Shown: positions 1 to 6,655 of the stretch, one piece after another | Numbering within the stretch: the stretch's first letter is position 1 | How the letters are laid out: each line of letters opens with the position of its first letter | Source: Lutibacter sp. | Lineage (GTDB): Bacteria; Bacteroidota; Bacteroidia; Flavobacteriales; Flavobacteriaceae | Reading direction: 5' to 3' | Length of the DNA stretch: 10,049 bases | Assembly (NCBI GenBank): GCA_030599055.1 | Contig: JAUVOS010000083.1 | Location: 1 to 10,049 of the forward strand | Translations under genes and position numbers: made by a program | Notes under the pieces: generated by a model | What the model saw: only the letters and a program-made list of their open reading frames with translations | What the model was told of the DNA's origin: nothing | The model's database searches: none

Positions 1-552
1 GCTTTAATACTTTATGACGAATTCGGACAAGAAGAATATATCCCTAAAAACAAAATATATGTGGGTTCATTAGTAGATTTTGCATTGCCTAAAGAATTCT
101 TTTTTCAAACAGGAGGGGTTTATCAAAGCATGCAACACCATAACTCATTAGCTTACATTGCTAAATTAGGTCGAAATTTTACATGGAACGATGCGTCTAA
201 CACAAAGGTTAGTGCCGCTTATATTGGGCAACTAAATATTGACGATGATGCGCTTTTTCAACCTTTATTTAGCAATCTGTTTTTAGGTGAGATTATGCGT
301 TTGGATGCTGTTGATTTTCCGCTCTGGCAAGCTGCTGTAAAGCATCGTTTCCCTGGAAAATTAAAATTTCACATAGCTGTAAAAGGAGTAGGGCAAGTAG
401 AAAAGGCGAACACAAATGAGCAAAATATTGAAGCAGGCATCATGCTTTTTAAAAATCACTTAAAAGTAACTTTGGTAGGAAGTCACGTAAGTACCGATTT
501 GTTACCTAATGATTTTAATACAGCTCGATTAGAAATGCGTTTAGCCTTTTAA
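1..552 (+). CDS. C-terminal part of a probable outer-membrane beta-barrel protein (5'-truncated)
   Basis: The reading frame is open from base 1 to the TAA at 550-552, giving 183 residues of a protein whose start lies outside the window. The GTG at 61 is an internal Val codon, not the start, because the same frame continues upstream without a stop. No cysteine or hydrophobic helix is visible. The chain shows short alternating polar/hydrophobic stretches (for example KLKFHIAVKG, HLKVTLVGSHV, TARLEMRLAF) and ends in Phe after an alternating strand, the usual last strand of an outer-membrane barrel. It may belong to a porin-like or alginate-export-like family, but I cannot name the family from this fragment. 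A 149-nt AT-rich gap separates it from the next gene, so it is probably not part of the lipid operon downstream. Confidence 0.6.
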   Translation, partial: ALILYDEFGQEEYIPKNKIYVGSLVDFALPKEFFFQTGGVYQSMQHHNSLAYIAKLGRNFTWNDASNTKVSAAYIGQLNIDDDALFQPLFSNLFLGEIMRLDAVDFPLWQAAVKHRFPGKLKFHIAVKGVGQVEKANTNEQNIEAGIMLFKNHLKVTLVGSHVSTDLLPNDFNTARLEMRLAF

Positions 553-701
553 TCACAGAACGATAGTCAACAGTTATAAATCTCAATTATTTGGGAATAG
601 TTTAGCACAAAAAAAGAGCATTCAAATAAGCGTCAAGATTGATATATAAAAAAATAATTTAATAATAATAGCCTTTACGTCTTAAAAATAAACTAAAAAC
701 A

Positions 702-1100
702 ATGAAAAATACTATAACTATTATACTCGGAATCTTACTAGCCGCTTTTGGCCTTTTAACCTTATATTTAAGTGGCTCTGTACTATTTGATTTATTTGAT
801 ATGAGAGCCAAACAAGGAGATTATGTAATGCCCATCATTTGGGCAAACTTTATTGCTAGTTTACTTTATCTATTTGCTGCTTATGGGTTTTTTACAAAAA
901 AAATAGGGACTAGTAAAATATTGGGTATTGCTTTTTTAGTTTTGATTGCAGGTGCTATTGGGTTTTATATTCATGTTAATTCTGGCGGTATTTATATGCA
1001 AAAAACTATAAAAGCAATTGGATTTAGAATGGGAGTCACATTAGTGTTTTTAGCCTTTTCCTATTTTACAATAACCACTAAACGATTAAATAATAATTAA
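702..1100 (+). CDS. Small four-helix integral membrane protein of unknown function
   Basis: This encodes 132 residues with ATG at 702 preceded by an A-rich stretch, as usual in this phylum. Four hydrophobic segments are visible at about residues 5-27, 43-64, 73-91 and 107-125, joined by short loops. The tail is polar (KRLNNN), and the TKK and TTKR loops would favour a cytoplasmic location by the positive-inside rule. There is no signal-peptide cleavage site and no catalytic motif I recognise, so no function is assigned. It lies on the same strand, 95 nt before the phosphatidyltransferase gene, but a good promoter falls in that gap, so it may be transcribed separately from the lipid operon. 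Confidence 0.75.
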   Translation: MKNTITIILGILLAAFGLLTLYLSGSVLFDLFDMRAKQGDYVMPIIWANFIASLLYLFAAYGFFTKKIGTSKILGIAFLVLIAGAIGFYIHVNSGGIYMQKTIKAIGFRMGVTLVFLAFSYFTITTKRLNNN

Positions 1101-1122
1101 ATATATAAAAGTAATAAACAAT

Positions 1123-1154
1123 TTGGTATAGTTATTCAAGGAGGCTTATCTTTG
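1123..1154 (+). promoter_or_regulatory. Bacteroidota-type promoter (TTG / TAnnTTTG) for the lipid operon
   Basis: A perfect TAnnTTTG match (TATCTTTG) lies at 1147-1154, with a TTG at 1123-1125 (within ATTTGG) 21 nt upstream. This is inside the spacing range known for Flavobacterium-type primary-sigma promoters. Transcription would begin near 1159-1162, leaving a leader of about 35 nt before the ATG at 1196. It is the only full match found in the intergenic gaps of the window, and its position fits a promoter for the block from 1196 to at least 10022. The assignment is by pattern only. Confidence 0.6.
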
Positions 1155-1158
1155 TAAA

Positions 1159-1173
1159 TGAGAGTTTCTCTTA
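1159..1173 (+). promoter_or_regulatory. Short hairpin at the predicted 5' end of the operon mRNA
   Basis: The bases at 1160-1164 (GAGAG) can pair with 1168-1172 (CTCTT) around a TTT loop, with four Watson-Crick pairs, one G-T wobble and a flanking T1159-A1173 pair. The hairpin sits just where transcription from the TATCTTTG promoter should start, so it would be at or near the 5' end of the transcript. A 5'-terminal stem can protect an mRNA from decay, but it is short and could be chance in AT-rich DNA. Confidence 0.25.
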
Positions 1174-1195
1174 AATAAGGTAAAAAAACTGAAAA

Positions 1196-1888
1196 ATGTC
1201 ACTAAGTAATAATTGGAATAAAATAAAAAAAGGTGCTTATACACTATTAGACCCTGTTATTAATTTATTTACTAAAACAGGAATAACGCCAAATGGAATT
1301 ACCATAATAGGTTTTATAATCACCATTATAGCAACTATTGTATTAATTGCAGGTGCTGAAATGGGTCGTATGGAAGATACGAGGTATATAACATGGTTTG
1401 GTATTATTCTATTATTAGCAGGCGTTTTTGATATGCTTGATGGACAATTGGCGCGAAAAACCAATAATATGACAAAATTTGGTGCTTTGTTCGATTCCGT
1501 TATTGATAGATATAGCGAAATGGTTATGTTTTTTGGTATAGCCTACTATCTGGTTTCTTATCATTATTTCTTAAGTGGAATTTTTGCCTTTATTGCTATG
1601 ATAGGCTCAATAATGGTCAGTTATACCAGAGCAAGAGCAGAAGGCTTAGGAACAGAGTGTAGCATCGGTATTATGCAACGTCCAGAAAGAGTTTTAACCA
1701 TAGGTATATCAGCCATATTATACGGTGTAATATCACATTATACAGGTATTTTTAAACTAAGTGTAGATTGGTTACCTTTTCCACTAATTGAAAATATATC
1801 CATATTTACAATTCCTATTTTTGTTATGGCGGTTCTTACAAATTACACCGCATTTCAAAGGTTAAACTATTGTCATAAAAACATGTAA
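1196..1888 (+). CDS. CDP-alcohol phosphatidyltransferase, likely phosphatidylinositol-phosphate synthase (PIPS)
   Basis: This 230-residue membrane enzyme carries the full CDP-alcohol phosphotransferase signature D-x2-DG-x2-AR-x8-G-x3-D-x3-D: Asp79, Asp82-Gly83, Ala86-Arg87, Gly96, Asp100 and the last Asp at 104. The aspartates bind the metals and the CDP-lipid. About six hydrophobic segments are visible. After the signature come SYTRARAEG (142-150) and QRPER (161-165), basic and conserved in position in prokaryotic PIP synthases, where such residues contact the acceptor phosphate. The gene family also includes phosphatidylglycerophosphate and phosphatidylserine synthases, so the family alone does not set the acceptor. 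The adjacent inositol-phosphate synthase and PgpA-type phosphatase make inositol phosphate the best guess: CDP-diacylglycerol plus inositol phosphate gives phosphatidylinositol phosphate and CMP at the inner membrane. It is the first gene after the promoter and lies 24 nt before the MIPS gene. Confidence 0.85.
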   Translation: MSLSNNWNKIKKGAYTLLDPVINLFTKTGITPNGITIIGFIITIIATIVLIAGAEMGRMEDTRYITWFGIILLLAGVFDMLDGQLARKTNNMTKFGALFDSVIDRYSEMVMFFGIAYYLVSYHYFLSGIFAFIAMIGSIMVSYTRARAEGLGTECSIGIMQRPERVLTIGISAILYGVISHYTGIFKLSVDWLPFPLIENISIFTIPIFVMAVLTNYTAFQRLNYCHKNM

Positions 1889-1912
1889 ATTAACAATTTA
1901 AATAAATATACA

Positions 1913-3232
1913 ATGAATACAAAAATTAATATTAAAAGTCCCACAGGAAAATTAGGAATACTAACACCAGGCATGGGTGCAGTCTCCACAACATTTATGG
2001 CAGGTGTTATTGCTGCCACAAAAGGCTTAGGAAAACCATTTGGGGCTATTTCTCAGATGGGAAAAATTAGAATAGGCAAAAGAACAGAGAACCTAAACCC
2101 AGATATAAAAGATTTTGTACCCTTAGCTTCTCTTGATAATTTAGTCTTTGGTGGTTGGGATATTTTTTCTGAAAACACCTATGATGCAGCTATGAGAGCA
2201 GGAGTGCTAGATAAAAATTTACTTTATTCACTTAAAGATGAATTATCGGCTATTAAGCCAATGAAAGCCGTTTTTAATCCTAAATACGTTAAAAACATAA
2301 ATGGTGAAAATGTAAAAAAGGAAGCCACTAATATGGATTATGCTAAGGCGCTCATGGTGGATATGGAAAATTTTAAACAAGAAAACAACTGCGACCGTCT
2401 AGTAACTGTTTGGTGTGCTTCAACAGAGATTTATATCAAAGAATCTGACGTACATCAAACCATAGAAAGTTTTGAAAAAGGTTTAATAGAAAATGATCCT
2501 GACATTTCGCCAAGTATGATTTATGCTTATGCTTCTATTAAAAGTGGGGTGCCTTTTGCCAATGGAGCCCCAAACCTGACTATTGATATACCTGCTTTAG
2601 TAAATTTATCTATTGAGCAAAATGTACCTATTGCTGGTAAAGATTTTAAAACAGGACAAACCTTGATGAAAACAATTTTAGGACCTGGTTTAAAAACACG
2701 TTTATTAGGTATTGATGGTTGGTTTTCTACAAATATTTTAGGAAATAGAGATGGCGAAGTTTTAGACGATGCCGATTCTTTTAAAACAAAAGAAGTGTCT
2801 AAACTAAGTGTCTTAGATAGTATATTAGAATCAGATAAATACCCTGAATTATACAAAGATATGTATCATAAAGTACGTATAAATTACTATCCGCCAAAGG
2901 GTGATGATAAAGAAAGTTGGGATAATATTGACATATTTGGATGGTTAGGCTATAAGATGCAAATCAAAATTAATTTTTTGTGTAAAGACTCTATTCTTGC
3001 AGCACCAGTAGTACTTGATTTAGCCCTCTTTATGGATTTAGCAAGTCGAGCAGATATGAAAGGAATTCAAGAATGGCTCTCCTTCTACTTTAAAGCGCCA
3101 CAAACCAAAGAAGGTTTAGAACCTTTACACGATATATTCTTACAAAGAATAAAATTTGAGAATACATTGCGACATTTAAAAGGAGAAACTTTAATAAATC
3201 ATTTAGGGCTTGATTATTACGAAGAAGAATAA
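1913..3232 (+). CDS. ino1: myo-Inositol-phosphate synthase (MIPS)
   Basis: At 439 residues this matches the shorter prokaryotic MIPS enzymes; eukaryotic ones exceed 500. The enzyme converts glucose-6-phosphate to inositol phosphate using NAD+ in an internal oxidation, aldol cyclisation and reduction. Visible marks are the N-terminal glycine-rich dinucleotide fold (LGILTPGMGAVSTT, 14-27), SGVPFANGAPN (211-221), AGKDFKTGQT (241-250), STNILGNRDG (272-281) and the C-terminal KDSILAAPVVLDL stretch (358-370), which supplies the lysine-rich active-site region in the family. It is cytoplasmic, with no membrane segment. The ATG at 1913 follows an A-rich leader (AATAAATATACA). The TAA at 3230-3232 directly abuts the next ATG, so translation is likely coupled to the PgpA-like gene. 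Bacteroides gut species have a comparable MIPS with PIP synthase and PgpA-like phosphatase for inositol lipids. This is one of the most certain calls in the window. Confidence 0.94.
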   Translation: MNTKINIKSPTGKLGILTPGMGAVSTTFMAGVIAATKGLGKPFGAISQMGKIRIGKRTENLNPDIKDFVPLASLDNLVFGGWDIFSENTYDAAMRAGVLDKNLLYSLKDELSAIKPMKAVFNPKYVKNINGENVKKEATNMDYAKALMVDMENFKQENNCDRLVTVWCASTEIYIKESDVHQTIESFEKGLIENDPDISPSMIYAYASIKSGVPFANGAPNLTIDIPALVNLSIEQNVPIAGKDFKTGQTLMKTILGPGLKTRLLGIDGWFSTNILGNRDGEVLDDADSFKTKEVSKLSVLDSILESDKYPELYKDMYHKVRINYYPPKGDDKESWDNIDIFGWLGYKMQIKINFLCKDSILAAPVVLDLALFMDLASRADMKGIQEWLSFYFKAPQTKEGLEPLHDIFLQRIKFENTLRHLKGETLINHLGLDYYEEE

Positions 3233-3709
3233 ATGAAAATTCACAAACTCATAGCATCAGGATTGGGTACAGGTTATTCCCCTTTTGCGCCAGGAACTGC
3301 TGGTGCAGCATTAGGAATTGTAGTGTTCTATTTTTTTAACCTTTGGTTAATAGGTTTAAATATAGCACAACCCATTATTCTTGTACTCAATCTTGCTGTT
3401 ATTGTTTTGGTTACATTACAAGCTAATTACAGTATAAAAAAAGTACATACAGAATGGTCACACGATGCAGGGAAAATAGTAATAGATGAAGTTGTTGGTG
3501 TGTGGATTGCGGTATTTGCGATGCCTTTAGATTGGCATTATTATTTGTATGCCTTTATTATATTTCGTGTTTTTGATATTTCTAAACCCTTATTTATTAG
3601 GAGTATTGATAAGATGAATAACGATTGGAGCGTGATGCTTGATGATATTTTAGCAGGTGTTTACAGCCTACTTGTTTTACAAGGACTCTATTTTTTTGAT
3701 ATGCTATAA
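3233..3709 (+). CDS. pgpA: PgpA-family lipid phosphatase, likely phosphatidylinositol-phosphate phosphatase
   Basis: The 158-residue product matches the length and motifs of the phosphatidylglycerophosphatase A family. Motifs are GTGYSPFAPGTAGAALG (12-28), the acidic metal-binding stretch AGKIVIDEVVGVW (79-91, with Asp85-Glu86), FRVFDISKP (111-119, with Asp115 and Lys118) and the terminal MLDDILAG (135-142, with Asp137-Asp138). Several hydrophobic segments (about 28-42, 47-63, 88-112, 138-153) place it in the inner membrane. PgpA normally dephosphorylates phosphatidylglycerophosphate. Here it lies directly between MIPS and GtrA in an inositol-lipid operon, so dephosphorylation of phosphatidylinositol phosphate to phosphatidylinositol is the more likely job; this is inference from context and from the similar arrangement reported in Bacteroides. 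Its ATG abuts the MIPS stop and its TAA overlaps the GtrA start by one base (TAATG). Confidence 0.88.
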   Translation: MKIHKLIASGLGTGYSPFAPGTAGAALGIVVFYFFNLWLIGLNIAQPIILVLNLAVIVLVTLQANYSIKKVHTEWSHDAGKIVIDEVVGVWIAVFAMPLDWHYYLYAFIIFRVFDISKPLFIRSIDKMNNDWSVMLDDILAGVYSLLVLQGLYFFDML

Positions 3710-4101
3710 TGACAAATAAGCCCAAAGCATTAACGTCCTTTTTTAGATATAATGTAGTAGCATTAGTAGCTACAGCAATAGACTTTTTATTATTTATACT
3801 ATTGTCTCAAGTACTTAATGTTTGGTATGTTTTAGCAACTTTTATAAGTGCTGTTAGTGGTGGCATTATAGCATTTGTTCTAAAACGAAATTGGGCTTTT
3901 GTTAGTAAAGACAAAAGAATGAGTAGCCAAGCTATAAAATATATACCTGTTTGGGTAGGCAGTATTTTATTAAATACCTGGGGTTTGTATTTAATGGTAG
4001 AACACACTAATTTAGAACATGTAATAGCTAAAGTAATAGTAGCTATAGTGGTAGGAATAGGGTTTAATTATGTATTATATAAATACTTTGTTTTTAAATA
4101 A
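3709..4101 (+). CDS. GtrA-family membrane protein, possible lipid-linked substrate flippase
   Basis: The 130-residue protein has the GtrA layout: four membrane helices at about residues 13-35, 38-58, 78-97 and 104-125. It has the family-typical FVLKRNWAF motif (56-64) after helix 2 and the aromatic C-terminal motif NYVLYKYFVF (120-129) after helix 4. Characterised GtrA proteins are thought to move polyprenyl-phosphate-linked sugars across the inner membrane. No glycosyltransferase accompanies it here, and it sits between an inositol-lipid pathway and an outer-membrane protein gene. It could therefore move phosphatidylinositol, an inositol lipid, or a sugar-lipid donor used to decorate it; none of this is demonstrated. 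Its start overlaps the PgpA-like stop by one base, and its own stop lies one base before the DUF5686 start at 4103. Confidence 0.85.
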   Translation: MTNKPKALTSFFRYNVVALVATAIDFLLFILLSQVLNVWYVLATFISAVSGGIIAFVLKRNWAFVSKDKRMSSQAIKYIPVWVGSILLNTWGLYLMVEHTNLEHVIAKVIVAIVVGIGFNYVLYKYFVFK

Positions 4102-4102
4102 A

Positions 4103-6646
4103 ATGAAAAGTAAAAATAACACACTTGTTATCTTGTTGGTTGTATCAGCATTGTTTACTATAAATGGATATGCCCAAAAAATGACACGTGTTAAAGGTAA
4201 AATTATTGATGCACAAACAAAAGAGCCATTGCCTTTTGCAAATGTTATTTTTGCAGGAAAGAATATAGGAGCTACGACTGATGATAATGGTAACTATAGT
4301 ATAGAAACACAATGGGCATCTAGTAAAATAGAAGTATCTTTTATTGGATATATTACTCAAACAAAAAATGTTATTTTAAACAAAAAACAAATCCTAGATT
4401 TTCAGTTAGAACCAGAGCATGCCCAACTAGAAGAAATTGTATTAAAAACAAAGAAAAAAAGATACAGAAATAAAGACAATCTAGCTGTTGAACTCATTCA
4501 TAAAATTGTTAAGAATAAAAATGCAAACAGAAAAGAAAGTTTAGATTATTACGAATACGATAAATATGAAAAAAACCAAGTTGATATAAACAATGTTACT
4601 AAAGACTTTCAAAAAAAGAGAGTATTCAAAGATATTCAGTTTATCTTTAATTCTGTAGATACTTCTAAAGTAAATGGGAAACCATTTTTACCTATTTTCC
4701 TAAAAGAAACAAGGTCAAAAATATACTACCGAAAGAATCCAAAAAAACAAAAAACATATATTTTAGGCACTAACAACACTGGGTTTGAGGATTATATAGA
4801 TAGTGAAGGTGTTGGTAATATGATTGATGAAATGTATCAAGATATTGATTTGTATGACAATAATGTAATGTTACTTACCAATCAGTTTGTGAGTCCTATT
4901 TCTGTAATGGCACCATCTGTTTACAAGTTTTATATCAATGATACTTTAGACATAAATGGTTATAACTGCATCAAACTTTTCTTTAGACCCAGAAACAAGC
5001 AAGATTTAGCTTTTACAGGAAATCTCTATATCACTAATGATGATAGGTATGCCGTAGTAAAGGCAGATTTAAAAATTTCAAAAGACATCAATTTGAATTT
5101 CATAAAAGACCTTCAAATTATTCAAGAGTTTTCTTTTATTGATAACAAGTCGTGGATGATAACATCTGACAAGCTCATAGTTGATTTAAATCTACGTAAA
5201 AAAGGAATTGGTATGTTTGGTCGAAAAACGATTCACTACGATAATTTTGCACTAAACAAAGTAAGAAAAGATCGTGTTTATAAAGGAATAGAAAAAGTTG
5301 TCAATGTTATAAATTACAACAAAAGAGATGCTAAATTTTGGAAAGAATCAAGAACTGTAGCCTTAACAGCTAAAGAAAACAACATTTACACGATGCTAGA
5401 TAGCGTGCAAAAAGTACCTGCTTTTAGAAGAACTATGGACATAATAACCTTATTCGTAACAGGCTATTGGAATTTTGATAAAATAGATATTGGTCCTGTT
5501 AATACTTTTTATAGCTTTAATGACGTAGAAGGTTTACGCTTGAGGTTTGGAGGGAAAACGAGTAACAAACTCAGCGAAAAATTCAGATTAGAAGCTTATG
5601 GAATATATGGTTTTAAAGATGAAAAATTCAAATATTCAGCCAAAGCAACATGGTCGCTTAACAATAAACCTTTAAAAGAAAACCCCAAGCATTTTGTGTC
5701 AGCACAATATCAATACGAAACAAACTTCCCAGGTATGGAAGTGGAATTTATTAATGAAGACAATTTTCTATTGTCTTTTAAACGAGGGGTTGCAGATAAA
5801 ATAGTGTATAACCGTATGTATAAATTAGAGCATCATAGCGATTGGAAAAATGGTTTTTCAACAAGCTTGTCTTTAAGAAATATGCAACAAGAACCAGGAG
5901 GAACACTCAATTTTATTTATGAGGATGGACGTACAACGAATACTGTTACATCTAGTGAAGTGGTTGCTAAAATCCGTTTTGCACCCAATGAAAAATTTAT
6001 ACAAGGCATGGATTATAAAACACCTATAATAACTGCTGACCCTATTTTTCAGTTGTCTTATACACAAGGGATAAAAGATGTATTTAATGCCGATTATACT
6101 TATAGCAAACTAAAATTTAATGGTTTTAAACGTTTTTACATCGCCCCATTAGGCTATACAAATACAGAAATTGAATCAGGTAAAATATTTGGAGAAGTTC
6201 CTTTTCCATTACTAGATTTACCGCGTGCCAATCAAACCTATTCGTATCAATTGCGTTCTTACAATATGATGAATTTCCTTGAGTTTGCCAACGATCAATA
6301 CGTTAGTTTATTTGCAGAACATCATTTCAATGGCTTTATAATGAATAGAATACCTTTATTTAAAAAATTAAAATGGCGTTCTATAGTTTCATTTAAAGGA
6401 ATATATGGGAGTGTTTCTGACCAAAACAACCCAGAAGTTACAGCAGGTCTAATGCAATTTCCTACAGATGCAGATGGCAACACCACTACATACTCTCTAA
6501 AAGACAAACCATATATGGAAGCAAGTGTTGGTTTGGGAAATATTTTTAAGTTTTTTAGAGTTGATTTAGTAAAAAGACTCACATATTTAGAAAACCCTAA
6601 TGCCTCTGAATACGGAGTAAGAGCTCGATTTAAGTTTGATTTTTAA
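4103..6646 (+). CDS. DUF5686 / CarboxypepD_reg-like outer-membrane protein
   Basis: The chosen ATG at 4103 gives 847 residues and a proper signal peptide: MKSKNN, a hydrophobic core (LVILLVVSALFTI), then a probable signal peptidase I site after NGYA (Ala24|Gln25). An ATG at 4070 would add 11 residues, mask the signal and overlap GtrA by 32 nt. Residues about 28-113 form a carboxypeptidase-regulatory-like beta-sandwich (KGKIIDAQTKEPLPFANV, DDNGNY, SFIGY), as seen at the N-termini of SusC-like transporters. No TonB plug follows, so this is not a TonB-dependent transporter. A long mixed region follows to about 450. From about 455 onward, alternating strands with the family-typical EGLRLRFGGKT run to a C-terminal Phe (RARFKFDF), as expected for an outer-membrane barrel. 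The function of DUF5686 proteins is unknown. Here the gene is sandwiched between lipid synthesis genes, which suggests a role in placing or exporting the lipid at the outer membrane (inference). Confidence 0.85.
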   Translation: MKSKNNTLVILLVVSALFTINGYAQKMTRVKGKIIDAQTKEPLPFANVIFAGKNIGATTDDNGNYSIETQWASSKIEVSFIGYITQTKNVILNKKQILDFQLEPEHAQLEEIVLKTKKKRYRNKDNLAVELIHKIVKNKNANRKESLDYYEYDKYEKNQVDINNVTKDFQKKRVFKDIQFIFNSVDTSKVNGKPFLPIFLKETRSKIYYRKNPKKQKTYILGTNNTGFEDYIDSEGVGNMIDEMYQDIDLYDNNVMLLTNQFVSPISVMAPSVYKFYINDTLDINGYNCIKLFFRPRNKQDLAFTGNLYITNDDRYAVVKADLKISKDINLNFIKDLQIIQEFSFIDNKSWMITSDKLIVDLNLRKKGIGMFGRKTIHYDNFALNKVRKDRVYKGIEKVVNVINYNKRDAKFWKESRTVALTAKENNIYTMLDSVQKVPAFRRTMDIITLFVTGYWNFDKIDIGPVNTFYSFNDVEGLRLRFGGKTSNKLSEKFRLEAYGIYGFKDEKFKYSAKATWSLNNKPLKENPKHFVSAQYQYETNFPGMEVEFINEDNFLLSFKRGVADKIVYNRMYKLEHHSDWKNGFSTSLSLRNMQQEPGGTLNFIYEDGRTTNTVTSSEVVAKIRFAPNEKFIQGMDYKTPIITADPIFQLSYTQGIKDVFNADYTYSKLKFNGFKRFYIAPLGYTNTEIESGKIFGEVPFPLLDLPRANQTYSYQLRSYNMMNFLEFANDQYVSLFAEHHFNGFIMNRIPLFKKLKWRSIVSFKGIYGSVSDQNNPEVTAGLMQFPTDADGNTTTYSLKDKPYMEASVGLGNIFKFFRVDLVKRLTYLENPNASEYGVRARFKFDF

Positions 6647-6655
6647 ACTATTTAG

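Noticed and set aside
61..63. GTG at 61 as the start codon of the first gene.
   Set aside because: The frame is open through base 1 and the upstream codons read as the same kind of protein, so the gene simply begins outside the window.
553..701. Possible terminator or promoter in the gap before the four-helix protein.
   Set aside because: No stem with a T-run and no good TAnnTTTG/TTG pair could be found; the nearest candidate (TAGCCTTT at 669-676) mismatches two fixed positions.
1138..1178. AAGGAGG at 1138-1144 followed by a six-codon reading frame (1158-1178), looking like a Shine-Dalgarno plus leader peptide.
   Set aside because: The AAGGAGG falls upstream of the predicted transcription start, in the promoter spacer, so it would not be in the mRNA. 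The spacing to ATG (13 nt) is long, and Bacteroidota generally do not use such sites.
4070..4102. ATG at 4070 as the start of the DUF5686 gene, adding 11 residues.
   Set aside because: It would bury the signal peptide behind a non-typical N-terminus and overlap GtrA by 32 nt; the ATG at 4103 gives a standard signal sequence and a tight stop-start junction.
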